The translations under genes and the position numbers were made by a program. The notes below the pieces were generated by a model that ran no database searches, was not told the origin of the DNA, and saw only the letters and a program-made list of their open reading frames with translations. Of a DNA stretch of 49,806 nt, positions 8,341 through 16,855 are shown piece after piece (position 1 is the stretch's first letter; every line of letters starts with the position of its first letter). Source of the stretch: Pseudomonadota bacterium (GTDB lineage: Bacteria; Pseudomonadota; Gammaproteobacteria; Xanthomonadales; Xanthomonadaceae); the NCBI GenBank assembly GCA_029560515.1, contig JAKQKT010000041.1:1-49806 (forward strand), in the 5' to 3' direction.

Positions 8341-9702
8341 TTACTTCAACAAAATCAGTGTGCCGAGGCTGAGGAAAGACAGGAAGCCGATCACGTCGGT
8401 AAAGGTGGTCAGCACGACGCCGCCAGCGAGGGCGGGGTCGATATTCATGCGTTTCAAGGTGATGGGTACCAAAACGCCCGCAAGCGCTGCAGCGACCAGA
8501 TTGATGGTCATCGCACCGGCAATGACGAGGCCCAGTTTGGCATCCTGGAACCACAGTGCGCAGACGACCCCGACTACCAAGGCCCAGACAAGACCATTGA
8601 GCACACCGACAAGAACTTCCTTCGCGATCAAGGCTCGCAAGTTGCCGACACCGACTTGACCGAGTGCAATACCGCGCACCATCAGGGTCAATACTTGCGT
8701 ACCCGCCACACCGCCCATGCTGGCGACAATCGGCATCAATACCGCAAGTGCGACGACTTGTTGCAGTGTTGCTTCGAAACGCCCGATTACCCACGAAGCC
8801 AAAAAAGCGGTCAACAAATTAATACCTAGCCACAAGGCGCGACGTTTTGCCGCGCGTGGAACCGGCGAGAACAGATCTTCGTCTTCGTCGAGACCGGCTG
8901 CACCCATGGCCTGGTGTTCGGCTTGTTCGCGAATGATGTCCACCACGTCATCGATGGTGATGCGACCAAGCAAAATATTGTTTTCATCCACAACCGGTGC
9001 AGTAATCCAGTCGTAATCCGAGAATTGCGTTGCCACCTGATTGGCATCGGTATTTACCGGAATTGCGGGTTGCTCGTCGTCGATCAGTTCATTGATCGGC
9101 GTGAGCGGATCGCAAATCAACAGGGACGAAACGGCAACGCGGCCCAGATATTGATGACGGCGTGACACCACGAAAAGATAATCGGTGTGTTCTGGTATTT
9201 CGCCACGCAGTCGCAGATAACGCAGCACCACATCCACCGTGACGTCGGTACGCACGGTGATCACATCCGGGTTCATCAAACGGCCGGCACTGTCGTACGG
9301 ATAGGACAAAGCCTGTTCGAGACGTTCGCGATTTTCGCGATCCATCGACTTCAGTACTTCTTCGATAACCGTGTCGGGCAGGTCTTCGATCAGTTCTGCC
9401 AAGTCATCCAGATCCAGCGTCTCGGCAGCTGCCACGATTTCATCGGGGTCCATGTCGGCGAGCAGCGACTCGCGGACATCTTCACCCACATGCACCAGCA
9501 CTTCACCGTCATCTTCAGGATCGACCAGGCCCCACACCACGCCGCGTTTGGTGGCAGGCAGGGATTCAAGCAGATTGCCGATTTCGGCCGGCGACAGCGA
9601 ATTCACCAAACGACGCACGGGGCCCAGGCGACCGGTATCGAGTGCGTCTGACAACAGACGCAGCTGGCGCGCGGTTTTATCGTGGCGAATGGCTTCGGCC
9701 AT
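8341..9702 (-). CDS. mgtE: Magnesium transporter MgtE
   Basis: 453-residue Mg2+ channel of the inner membrane. The N-terminal cytoplasmic helical domain (1-130) is rich in acidic residues and contains PDEIVAAAETLD. Tandem CBS domains cover roughly 137-255 and gate the pore by sensing Mg2+. Five membrane helices follow from about residue 288, with the pore sequence MPIVASMGGVAGTQ (323-336) and a C-terminal TTFTDVIGF helix carrying the conserved Asp. The start ATG 9702 has GGGAG upstream. It follows the HPr gene in the same direction, separated by 214 bases that hold a REP pair; in relatives the PTS enzyme I gene often lies at this point. Confidence 0.95.
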   Translation of the reverse strand: MAEAIRHDKTARQLRLLSDALDTGRLGPVRRLVNSLSPAEIGNLLESLPATKRGVVWGLVDPEDDGEVLVHVGEDVRESLLADMDPDEIVAAAETLDLDDLAELIEDLPDTVIEEVLKSMDRENRERLEQALSYPYDSAGRLMNPDVITVRTDVTVDVVLRYLRLRGEIPEHTDYLFVVSRRHQYLGRVAVSSLLICDPLTPINELIDDEQPAIPVNTDANQVATQFSDYDWITAPVVDENNILLGRITIDDVVDIIREQAEHQAMGAAGLDEDEDLFSPVPRAAKRRALWLGINLLTAFLASWVIGRFEATLQQVVALAVLMPIVASMGGVAGTQVLTLMVRGIALGQVGVGNLRALIAKEVLVGVLNGLVWALVVGVVCALWFQDAKLGLVIAGAMTINLVAAALAGVLVPITLKRMNIDPALAGGVVLTTFTDVIGFLSFLSLGTLILLK

Positions 9703-9775
9703 GGGTGGCTCCCTGGTTGGCCCGCGTATTATCGGCTGATACGGCGCAGATGCCCAGCCTTTTGTTTTTGGTTTT

Positions 9776-9900
9776 GTAGGAGCGTCCTTTAGGCGCGAAT
9801 GAATTGCAGGGAAGGCTCAATCAGTGATTGGATTTATCCTCTGCGATTTTTAATTACATCGGTTGTGCAATTCCCTGTCGCGCCTGAAGGACGCTCCTAG
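9776..9900. repeat. Inverted pair of GTAG-type REP units
   Basis: The left unit begins at 9776 with GTAGGAGCGTCCTTTAGGCG. The right unit (9878-9900) is its reverse complement with one mismatch (TAGGAGCGTCCTTCAGGCG). TTGCA and CAGGGAA words flank both units internally. The pair can fold into one large hairpin with about 70 bases between arms. It fills most of the 214-base gap between HPr and mgtE. No ORF is visible there. Confidence 0.8.
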
Positions 9901-9916
9901 AACGCAAAATCGAAAA

Positions 9917-10171
9917 TCACATCTCGGCAAAAAATTGTTGCACGACTCGCAGTGCTTCGACTTCGTCATCGCCATTTACTTTGACTTTCAGCACGGTACC
10001 CGGGCCCGCAGCCAGCAGCATGACGCCCATGATGCTTTTGGCATTGACCTCGCGACCTTTGCCGCTCAGCGTTACCTGGCTCTTGAACGGGGCGAGAATC
10101 TGCACCAGTTTGGCGGAGGCATGAGCGTGCAGCCCGGTGGGATTCGTGATTGTTACTTCGTGTTCAAGCAT
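9917..10171 (-). CDS. ptsH: HPr-family phosphocarrier protein with Arg17 replaced by His
   Basis: 84 residues, the normal HPr length. The phosphoryl-accepting His15 is present in TGLHAHASAK, but position 17, an almost invariant Arg that assists His15 phosphotransfer, is His (codon CAT). The HPr-kinase target Ser46 and its context (NAKSIMGVM, 43-51) are intact. The start overlaps the EIIA stop by 8 bases (ATGCTTGA). Since hprK lies three genes upstream in the same operon, Ser46 phosphorylation by HprK is the likely surviving function. Histidine phosphorylation by enzyme I is doubtful because Arg17 is lost and no enzyme I gene is in the window. Confidence 0.9.
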   Translation of the reverse strand: MLEHEVTITNPTGLHAHASAKLVQILAPFKSQVTLSGKGREVNAKSIMGVMLLAAGPGTVLKVKVNGDDEVEALRVVQQFFAEM

Positions 10172-10556
10172 GATCGATCACCACTCCGTTACGTCCACCA
10201 GCAGCGGCTGTGCGGGCAAGTTCATCCAGGTCCTGTTCTGCATAATGCATTACACGGAGCAACATTGGCAAAGACAAACCGCTGACCCGCTTTACCGGTG
10301 TGCCGAATTGCGCCAGCCGGGCCGCGGTTTTATCGGCGACTCCGCCCGGACAATCAACCAGAATCAATACGCCATCGCTGCTTTCGACTTTGCGAAAGGC
10401 CGCACTGGCGGCAATCAATTGTGCATTGTCATCCAGGTCGGTCTGTATTTCATGAGCGATGATCGTGATCGAATTGACGCCATTTATTTGTCGGGCAGCT
10501 TGCAGAACTGATTGGCCATAACCGGGATACGCCATTAGCAAAACCCCGACCGCCAT
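10164..10556 (-). CDS. Mannose-type PTS EIIA domain protein lacking the active-site His
   Basis: 130 residues with the fold signature of the EIIA-Man family: VGVLLMAYPGYGQSVLQAAR, an acidic loop after TIIAHEIQTDLDD, and the GVLILVDCPGG strand. The family phosphorylation site is His10 (for example GTHG in E. coli ManX). The aligned residue here is Tyr10, in a segment with the same distance to the N-terminus. His to Tyr needs a single base change (CAT to TAT). The protein should be unable to carry phosphate at the usual site. ATG 10556 shares one base with the rapZ stop (TAATG), and the end overlaps the HPr start by 8 bases, so all three are coupled. Confidence 0.88.
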   Translation of the reverse strand: MAVGVLLMAYPGYGQSVLQAARQINGVNSITIIAHEIQTDLDDNAQLIAASAAFRKVESSDGVLILVDCPGGVADKTAARLAQFGTPVKRVSGLSLPMLLRVMHYAEQDLDELARTAAAGGRNGVVIDHA

Positions 10557-11428
10557 TATTCAAGCTCTCGATGGAAGGTGAGTACATTTTCACGACCGCC
10601 TTGCCGGAAGTGTTGAGTCAGTTTCTCCGCCAGATAGACCGAACGGTGCTTGCCGCCGGTGCAGCCAAAGGCAACGGTAACGTAGCTGCGGGTTTCGGAT
10701 TCAAAGCGCGGCAACCAGGTATCGAGAAACACCGAAATCTGGTCAACGAACTCGATTACGCTGGGTTGTTCTTCAAGAAAATCGCGGACCGCCGAATCAC
10801 GGCCGGACAGGGGGCGTAGCGCGGCATCCCAGTGCGGGTTTGGTAAACAACGGGCATCAAAAACGAAATCGGCATCGCCTGGAATGCCGCGTTTGTAGGC
10901 GAAGGATTCGAACAACAGGGAAACTTGTCGCTTGGTACCCGCTTCCAGCTCGCCAAGGACGGCTTTCCGCAACTGGTGAACATTCATGTCGCTGGTATCG
11001 ATCACGATATCCGCCAGCGCTCTCAAGGGGCGTAGTAATTCGCGTTCCCGTGCAATCGCATCGGACAAGGCGAGACCATCGTGCGACAAGGGGTGTCGTC
11101 TGCGGGTATCGGAATAACGCTTGATCAATGCCGCATCGGCGGTATCGAAATACACCAGACGATAATCGAACCCGAGCGCACCGACTGCCGAAAGCCATTC
11201 GCCCACGCGGCTCAAATCCGAGCTGTGATTGCGGACATCGATGCTCACGGCAAGTCGCGAGCGTTGCTTGTCGTCGCGGGTCAGGTTTTTTACGAAATCG
11301 GGCAGCAGTTCGGCCGGCAAATTATCAACGCAGTAATAGTCAAGATCTTCGAGTGTGCGCAGTGCGATACTTTTGCCGGAGCCCGACAAGCCGCTGACGA
11401 CGGTAAGAACTGGCTTGATCGTATTCAT
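10556..11428 (-). CDS. rapZ: RNase adapter protein RapZ
   Basis: 290-residue nucleotide-binding protein. The N-terminal P-loop is GLSGSGKS (13-20), followed by [13 protein letters not shown], a hallmark of the family, and SIDVRN. The C-terminal RNA-binding domain contains [19 protein letters not shown]. In E. coli RapZ binds glucosamine-6-phosphate and guides RNase E to the small RNA GlmZ, controlling amino-sugar supply to the envelope. Gene order hprK-rapZ-EIIA-HPr is common in proteobacteria with HPr kinase. The ATG overlaps the hprK stop by 4 bases. Confidence 0.95.
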   Translation of the reverse strand: MNTIKPVLTVVSGLSGSGKSIALRTLEDLDYYCVDNLPAELLPDFVKNLTRDDKQRSRLAVSIDVRNHSSDLSRVGEWLSAVGALGFDYRLVYFDTADAALIKRYSDTRRRHPLSHDGLALSDAIARERELLRPLRALADIVIDTSDMNVHQLRKAVLGELEAGTKRQVSLLFESFAYKRGIPGDADFVFDARCLPNPHWDAALRPLSGRDSAVRDFLEEQPSVIEFVDQISVFLDTWLPRFESETRSYVTVAFGCTGGKHRSVYLAEKLTQHFRQGGRENVLTFHRELE

Positions 11429-12375
11429 TCGTGACTACCGGCTTCCAGGAAGGCTGTGTGACGTGCAAGAAAGGCTGCGGCAGGGTCTTCTCCCTTACTG
11501 CGCAGCAAGTGTAAACGAACCGCCGCTTCGGTGAGTACGGCCAGATTGCGGCCCGGTGCGACCGGTAGATTGAATACCGGAACCCTTAGATCCAGCACGG
11601 GGCGGGCATCGGTCTCGCCCGTGAGTCGTGCCATGTGATCGGAGTCGTGATCGCTGAGTTTCAGCAGATGCACGATCAGGCGAAGGTATTTATTGCGCTT
11701 CACGGCGGTATCGCCAAACATTTGCCGGATATTCATCAGGCCCAGGCCGCGAACTTCCAGCATGTCCTGCAACATTTCGGGACAGGTACCGTCGAGCACA
11801 TCGGGTGCAATCAGTGTGAATTCTGGAGCATCATCGGCCACCAAACGATGTCCACGCGAAATCAATTCGAGTGCCAACTCGCTTTTGCCGGCACCTGCTT
11901 CGCCGGTAATGAGTACGCCGATCGAATAAATTTCGATGAAGACGCCATGCAGGCTGACGCGGGGTGCCAAAGAACGTGCAAGATGATATTGCAGATGATT
12001 GTGCAGTTCATGCCCGCGTTTGGCGGAGACCCATAATGGTGTTCCGGATTCTTCGCAGGCAGTCCGCAAATCGGTCGGGCAGCTCTGGTTCTGGGTGATG
12101 ACCAGGGCCATTGGATTGAAGCCGGTAATTTTCTCGAGTGTCTCCCAGCGTTGGCGTGCATCAAGGCTGTCGAGCCACTGTAATTCCGAAGCCCCGATAA
12201 TCTGGATCTTGTTGGGATGAATTACATTCAGATAACCGGCTAACGAGGGCCGCCGCGATAGTGTTTCATTACGTTCCAGCACACGCTCACCACCGGCTGG
12301 CGAGGCGATCCAGCGAAGGCTGAGCCGTTCCTGCAATTGTTCGAATACTTCGCGGGTGGTGATGCGGTTTAGCAT
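11425..12375 (-). CDS. hprK: HPr kinase/phosphorylase
   Basis: 316 residues from ATG 12375, chosen because the homologous start ([14 protein letters not shown]) matches the family; the frame is open 77 codons further upstream without family-like sequence. The catalytic domain has LHGVFIEIY (His143), Walker A GEAGAGKS (158-165), the Asp pair in LVADDAPE and the HprK signature [15 protein letters not shown] (207-221). All key residues are intact. The enzyme phosphorylates Ser46 of HPr with ATP or pyrophosphate and also dephosphorylates it. It heads the four-gene unit hprK-rapZ-EIIA-HPr and must have its own promoter, since the upstream hpf unit ends in a strong terminator. Confidence 0.94.
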   Translation of the reverse strand: MLNRITTREVFEQLQERLSLRWIASPAGGERVLERNETLSRRPSLAGYLNVIHPNKIQIIGASELQWLDSLDARQRWETLEKITGFNPMALVITQNQSCPTDLRTACEESGTPLWVSAKRGHELHNHLQYHLARSLAPRVSLHGVFIEIYSIGVLITGEAGAGKSELALELISRGHRLVADDAPEFTLIAPDVLDGTCPEMLQDMLEVRGLGLMNIRQMFGDTAVKRNKYLRLIVHLLKLSDHDSDHMARLTGETDARPVLDLRVPVFNLPVAPGRNLAVLTEAAVRLHLLRSKGEDPAAAFLARHTAFLEAGSHE

Positions 12376-12521
12376 GATGCGCACGCTTGTGTGATTTCCC
12401 CTTAGCTTGGCATTGCAGCCGAAGACTGGCAATGCTTTCCCATTCGCCTGCCGGGGCTGGCCGGAGAGAGGGTACGAACACGCCGGATTTTTCAATGCAA
12501 TGCAGCGACTTTCAAGCCCAT

Positions 12522-12552
12522 AAAAAAACAAACCCCGAATAATCGGGGTTTG
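12522..12552 (-). terminator. Rho-independent terminator of the lpt-rpoN-hpf unit
   Basis: A perfect 10-base stem CAAACCCCGA / TCGGGGTTTG with a 4-base loop. On the - strand it is followed by seven T residues (12528-12522). It lies 19 bases past the hpf stop and separates that unit from hprK. Confidence 0.92.
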
Positions 12553-12571
12553 TGTCGGGGTTGAGTGGGGT

Positions 12572-12898
12572 TTAGCCGAAAGTCTCGGCTCTTGCCTGTG
12601 AATCACCTCGATGATGGTCGGTCATCTTTTCTTTTTGTTTCAGGACAATGCGATCAAGTTTGTCGGCCAGCAAATCGATTGCTGCGTACATGTCGGGTGC
12701 AATGGCATCGGCAAAAAGGGTTTTTCCGGTAGTGTGAAGAGTGGCTTCGGCTTTATGGTCCAGTTTGGAAACCGAAAGAATCATGCGTGCATCGAGGTGG
12801 TGATCAAAGTGTTTCGACAGGCGCCCTATTTTCTCTTGTGCGTAATCGCGTAGGGCGGTGGTGACTTCAACCTGGTGACCATTGATATCTAATTTCAT
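12572..12898 (-). CDS. hpf: Ribosome hibernation promoting factor, short form
   Basis: 108 residues of the HPF/YfiA family, which inactivates ribosomes in stationary phase. It opens with [21 protein letters not shown] and continues with [20 protein letters not shown] and [14 protein letters not shown]. There is no long C-terminal dimerisation domain. ATG 12898 is set by an AGGAGG ribosome-binding site immediately upstream; a GTG-type extension upstream lacks one. Placed downstream of rpoN, as in most gammaproteobacteria, but the usual ptsN gene does not follow it. Upstream lies a 13-base-period direct repeat (13016-13038). Confidence 0.94.
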   Translation of the reverse strand: MKLDINGHQVEVTTALRDYAQEKIGRLSKHFDHHLDARMILSVSKLDHKAEATLHTTGKTLFADAIAPDMYAAIDLLADKLDRIVLKQKEKMTDHHRGDSQARAETFG

Positions 12899-13015
12899 TC
12901 CTTCCTCCTGTCGAGTGACAAGCAACTTCGCCTGCAATGGTTACACTACGCCACAATTCGTGTTTTGTGGAGAAGAATTTGTGAGAACTTGTAAACTTTT
13001 TTTACATTCTCTTTT

Positions 13016-13038
13016 AATTCACGAATGTAATTCACGAA
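13016..13038. repeat. Two direct copies of AATTCACGAA upstream of hpf
   Basis: AATTCACGAA at 13016-13025 and again at 13029-13038, 13 bases apart, in the AT-rich rpoN-hpf gap. A related word TTCACGAATGT recurs at 26422-26432 upstream of the large autotransporter gene. It could be a regulator site; nothing identifies the regulator. Confidence 0.5.
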
Positions 13039-13054
13039 GTTTTAACTGACAGCA

Positions 13055-14491
13055 TCAACCCAGGCGTTGGCGCTCGCTGGAAGAGCCTATATGAATGGCT
13101 TCACGGTACTTCGCAACCGTGCGGCGGGCCACGGGAATACCCTCCGCCTTGAGTAATTCTGCCAGCCGCGCATCGCTGAGTGGAGTGCGCGGATTTTCCG
13201 CTTCAATCAGCTTGCGAATCATGGACTGTATTGCAGTGGCGGAAGTTCCGCCGCCATCACTATTGCTTATTCCGGAGCTGAAAAAATAGCGGAACTCGAA
13301 AGTGCCGCGCGGTGTGCGGAGGTATTTACGGGTCGTCGCGCGTGAAATCGTGGATTCATGCAGGCCCAGTTCTTCGGCGACCTCGCGCAACGTGAGAGGC
13401 CGCATTGCCTGTGCGCCATGTTCGAGAAATCCACTCTGTTGCCGCACGATGGATCTTGCTACCCGCAGAAGAGTGTCTGCACGCGAATCGAGACTTTTTA
13501 TCAGCCAGCGTGCTTCCTGCAATTGCCCGCGCAGATAGGAATCATCTTCGCGGCTGGCCTTTCCAATCAGGTTTTCGTAATGGCGATTGATACCGATTCT
13601 TGGCTGGCTGCCTTTTGCATGACTGACCTGCCAGACACCTTTTTGTTTGCTGGCAATGCAATCTGGGGCAACGTAATCGGGTACGTCGGAACTGATCTGG
13701 AGGCCCGGTTTGGGATCCAGGCTTTTCAGCAATGCGACTGCTTCCTGCATGTCCGCCTGCGACACTTTCAATTGCGAGGCCAGTTTTTCCGAGCCGATTC
13801 TGGCGAGGGCTTCAAGATGGTCCGACGCGATTTTTTTCGCGAGATTCAAACCTGGAGTGTCTGGTGTCAAAACCTGCAACTGGATAGACAGGCATTGCGA
13901 AAGATTCTTTGCACCCACGCCGACCGGATCGAAGTGGTGAATCAGTTGTAAAACGGTATTGATTTCCTGCAGTTCGGCATGGACTTCAGGCAGCAGTGCC
14001 TGCTGGATCGCTTCCGGAGTTTCAAGCAGGTAGCCATCGCCATTGATCGCTTCGATGATGACTTCGCCGATGGCGATATCGCGTTTCGACAAATGGCTTA
14101 AACGCAGCTGCCATAGCAGGTGTTGGCATAAATCCATCGGTGCGGCAGTGCCCAGTTCACCTTCGAAATCATCGCTTTTCGTTCCCGAACTACGCGGCTC
14201 GTCGTCGGACCAGTCGAATTCCTCGCTGCTTTCGATCACATCGATTTCGTTATCGGCTTGTTCCTTGTCGCTGCTTTCGACCGGTGTTTCGATGATGTTT
14301 TCCGTCGGCATTTCATCGCCGTCGCCGGTGTTGTCATCAAGCACTTCAAGCAAGGGATTGCTTTCAAGCGCTTCGGAGATTTCGGTTTCCAGCTCGACGC
14401 TCGACAACTGCAACAGGCGTATCGCCTGACGCAATTGTGGCGTCAGGGTAAGCGATTGCGTTTGTCGAATTTGCAGGCTCGGTTTCATCAT
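13055..14491 (-). CDS. rpoN: RNA polymerase sigma-54 factor
   Basis: 478 residues. The N-terminal activator-interacting region I is Gln/Leu rich (QTQSLTLTPQLRQAIRLLQL), followed by an acidic linker of Asp/Glu runs (about 55-110). The core-binding domain and helix-turn-helix region (LREVAEELGLHESTISRATTRKY) come next. The C-terminus carries the RpoN box ARRTVAKYRE, which contacts the -24 promoter element. Two ATGs in tandem (14491, 14488) are both possible starts. It sits 50 bases after lptB in the same direction, the standard gammaproteobacterial order. Confidence 0.97.
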   Translation of the reverse strand: MMKPSLQIRQTQSLTLTPQLRQAIRLLQLSSVELETEISEALESNPLLEVLDDNTGDGDEMPTENIIETPVESSDKEQADNEIDVIESSEEFDWSDDEPRSSGTKSDDFEGELGTAAPMDLCQHLLWQLRLSHLSKRDIAIGEVIIEAINGDGYLLETPEAIQQALLPEVHAELQEINTVLQLIHHFDPVGVGAKNLSQCLSIQLQVLTPDTPGLNLAKKIASDHLEALARIGSEKLASQLKVSQADMQEAVALLKSLDPKPGLQISSDVPDYVAPDCIASKQKGVWQVSHAKGSQPRIGINRHYENLIGKASREDDSYLRGQLQEARWLIKSLDSRADTLLRVARSIVRQQSGFLEHGAQAMRPLTLREVAEELGLHESTISRATTRKYLRTPRGTFEFRYFFSSGISNSDGGGTSATAIQSMIRKLIEAENPRTPLSDARLAELLKAEGIPVARRTVAKYREAIHIGSSSERQRLG

Positions 14492-14541
14492 GCACAGTAA
14501 AACATAAGCGGTGCGTACACGGGAAGCGGCGATAAAATAAT

Positions 14542-15261
14542 TTACAGGCGGAACTTGTCGCCCAAATAAACACGGCGTACATCCGGATTTTCCAGGATGG
14601 CTTCGGGAGTGCCTTGAGTGAGTACGGTGCCGGCATTCAGAATATAGGCGCGATCGCAGATGCCGAGGGTTTCACGCACATTGTGGTCGGTGATCAGTAC
14701 GCCAATGCCGCGGTGTTTCAAATGCATGACGATTTTCTGGATTTCCGCCACGGAAATCGGATCAACGCCGGCGAAGGGTTCGTCGAGCAGGATCATGCGG
14801 GGATTTGCCGCCAAGGAACGGGCAATTTCGACACGACGGCGTTCGCCGCCAGAGAGACTGGCGCCCATCTGTTTCGCGACATGCGTGACATGCAATTCTT
14901 CGAGCAGGCTTTCCTGTTCTTTTTTGCGTTCGGCGCCGCTGAGTTCCTTGCGAAGCTCAAGTACCGCCATGATGTTTTCGGCCACGGTGAGTTTGCGAAA
15001 AACCGAAGCTTCCTGCGGCAGATAACCGATGCCCAGTTGTGCGCGCTCATGCATCGGCATTCCGGTGATCAGCCGGTCGTTGAAATAGATTTCACCGGCA
15101 TCTGCCGGCACCAGGCCCACGATCATGTAAAAGCAGGTGGTCTTGCCCGCACCATTGGGGCCGAGTAAACCGACGACTTCCCCCGGGTTTAAATCCAGGC
15201 CGAAGTCGCGTACGACTTCGCGCGATTTGTAGCGCTTGCGCAGACCACGTGCATGTAACAT
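14542..15261 (-). CDS. lptB: Lipopolysaccharide export ABC transporter ATPase LptB
   Basis: 239-residue ATPase that powers extraction of lipopolysaccharide from the inner membrane with LptF, LptG and LptC. Walker A is GPNGAGKT (34-41), the Q-loop region is [14 protein letters not shown], the ABC signature is [16 protein letters not shown] and Walker B is [12 protein letters not shown]. The ATG shares one base with the lptA stop (TGATG), so translation is coupled. lptF and lptG are not in the window. Confidence 0.97.
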   Translation of the reverse strand: MLHARGLRKRYKSREVVRDFGLDLNPGEVVGLLGPNGAGKTTCFYMIVGLVPADAGEIYFNDRLITGMPMHERAQLGIGYLPQEASVFRKLTVAENIMAVLELRKELSGAERKKEQESLLEELHVTHVAKQMGASLSGGERRRVEIARSLAANPRMILLDEPFAGVDPISVAEIQKIVMHLKHRGIGVLITDHNVRETLGICDRAYILNAGTVLTQGTPEAILENPDVRRVYLGDKFRL

Positions 15262-15773
15262 CAGGGTTTGGCTTCTGCTGGTGCTTTGGTCTTGGGCATG
15301 ATGCGCATGGAAACGCGATTGCCGTCACCGCCGCCATCGAGGCGACCGGTTTTCAGGTCATATTTGACGTTTTCGCCGCGCATCGAACCGCGCGGTTGTT
15401 CGATGCTGACATTGCCGCTGAGAAGAATCAGGTCGGAACTCAGTGTGTACACTATGGTTGCGGCCTGGGCATTCATCGGTTCGCCGGAATCGTTGACCTG
15501 TTTCATTACCACCGGACTGCCAGTCAGCGTGACTTTATCGATATCGCCATTACGGCGATGAATGATGGCGCGGTCGGATCTGATTTCCAGCGTTCCCTGC
15601 GTAATGACAACATTGCCATTCAAAGTGGAATCGCTATTGTCTTCCATCACGGCATTGGTGCTGTCGGCCTGCACGTCCATCGGCTGGTTGCGGTCGGAGG
15701 ACTTGCCCAGTGCCATTGGCGAAAGGGTAAGCGAGGCGGCGAAAAGAGTGAGACTAACGGCGAGCAGGCGCAT
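15261..15773 (-). CDS. lptA: Periplasmic lipopolysaccharide transport protein LptA
   Basis: 170 residues with a signal peptide ([23 protein letters not shown]). The mature part is an OstA-type beta-jellyroll with repeating strands such as [18 protein letters not shown] and [17 protein letters not shown]. It forms the periplasmic bridge between LptC and LptD. ATG 15773 is preferred because AAAGGA lies just upstream and a signal peptide starts directly there; ATG 15788 would add five residues. The start lies inside the end of lptC (20-base overlap). Confidence 0.92.
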   Translation of the reverse strand: MRLLAVSLTLFAASLTLSPMALGKSSDRNQPMDVQADSTNAVMEDNSDSTLNGNVVITQGTLEIRSDRAIIHRRNGDIDKVTLTGSPVVMKQVNDSGEPMNAQAATIVYTLSSDLILLSGNVSIEQPRGSMRGENVKYDLKTGRLDGGGDGNRVSMRIMPKTKAPAEAKP

Positions 15774-16314
15774 ATCGTCCTTTGACATCGGCTAAAAGTT
15801 GAAAACGTTTGGCTTGCATATCCACCTGCAGGCCACGGCCTTGAAGTATAGAGTCGGCACGCGTAATGGTCACGACATCCTTGCTTTCAGCGGTATTTTT
15901 CTTTGGGAAAATGGTCAATTGAGGAGCGCTGAAGCGGGTTTGCTGACCACTGGCGGTCTTGGGGCCGAACATCTCGACCTTGTCCTGCAGGCGTACCTCT
16001 TCGGCTTTCGGGCCGACCCAGGCATTGCCCGATTCGGCATGCCACATGCCGCCGTTATTGTCCGGAAAGCTGAACTTCGGGGTCAGAATGCTCAGGCTTT
16101 TGCCATTCGGATCACGTTCGAGATATGGCGACTTCAGTGTGAAGGCTTCCTTGCCCTTGTCGTCCAGGGTGGTCATTTCGAAATTGTGAAGCACGTAGTC
16201 GGATCGGGCAGGGCCTTCGGCCTTGATCTCCGGTTTCCAGCGCAGATTCCATACCAGGATGCTGGTGAGAACGGCCAGAACGAAAAACAGGATGGTCCAA
16301 ACACTGCGACTCAT
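15754..16314 (-). CDS. lptC: Lipopolysaccharide export protein LptC
   Basis: 186 residues. One N-terminal membrane anchor (VWTILFFVLAVLTSILVW, 5-22) is followed by a periplasmic beta-jellyroll, with segments YVLHNFEMTTLDDKG, FTLKSPYLERDP and GWVGPKAEEVRLQDKVE-like strands typical of the family. It docks LptA onto the LptBFG complex. ATG 16314 overlaps the kdsC stop in an ATGA junction and is the natural start; an in-frame upstream ATG at 16329 lies inside kdsC. Confidence 0.92.
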   Translation of the reverse strand: MSRSVWTILFFVLAVLTSILVWNLRWKPEIKAEGPARSDYVLHNFEMTTLDDKGKEAFTLKSPYLERDPNGKSLSILTPKFSFPDNNGGMWHAESGNAWVGPKAEEVRLQDKVEMFGPKTASGQQTRFSAPQLTIFPKKNTAESKDVVTITRADSILQGRGLQVDMQAKRFQLLADVKGRYAPARR

Positions 16315-16853
16315 GGGTTGACGCCCCATTTCTTGAGAATGGCCGGCATCAGGCCCTGTGATTCGAGAATGAAGTCACAAAGTTCGCGCGCCGCGCCTTC
16401 ACCGGATTTTTTCGAACTGATCCAGTCCGCATGGTCAAACATCCAAGTATGGGCATTAGCGGGAACGCAGGCCATGGCACAAAGTTTCATGGCGGCAAGA
16501 TCGGGAACATCGTCGCCCATGAAGGCTGCTTGCTGTGTCGTTATGTTCAATCGCTCGCATAGCAACTTCAGGCAGGCGGCTTTATCTTTTACACCAATGA
16601 ACACATGCGACAAACGCAAATCGCGTGCACGCGCGCTGGCGGATTCGCTGGTGCGTGCGGTGATGAAAGCTACCGCGATGCCATTGTCTTCCAACAGACG
16701 CAAACCCTGGCCATCATGGACATTGAAGGCTTTGCTTTCGCGACCTTCGCTGTCGAAATACAGCCGGCCATCGGTCAGGGTGCCATCGACATCAAAGCAG
16801 ACCAAGCGGATGTTCCTGGCGCGTTCAAGCAGTTCGGATGTATGCAGTGCCAT
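16311..16853 (-). CDS. kdsC: 3-deoxy-D-manno-octulosonate 8-phosphate phosphatase
   Basis: 180-residue HAD-superfamily phosphatase with no cap domain, as in the KdsC subfamily. Motif I is CFDVDGTLTDG (nucleophile Asp21, Asp23), then a glycine-rich NVHDGQGLRLLE segment, AFITARTSES (motif II) and MGDDVPDLAAM (motif III/IV). It releases free KDO, the inner-core sugar of lipopolysaccharide. It starts 2 bases after the kdsD stop. Confidence 0.95.
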   Translation of the reverse strand: MALHTSELLERARNIRLVCFDVDGTLTDGRLYFDSEGRESKAFNVHDGQGLRLLEDNGIAVAFITARTSESASARARDLRLSHVFIGVKDKAACLKLLCERLNITTQQAAFMGDDVPDLAAMKLCAMACVPANAHTWMFDHADWISSKKSGEGAARELCDFILESQGLMPAILKKWGVNP

Positions 16854-16855
16854 CT

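Noticed and set aside
12899-13054. A possible sigma-54 promoter before hpf (TGGC and TTGC words)
   Set aside because: The GG and GC elements are about 15 bases apart; sigma-54 needs 10.
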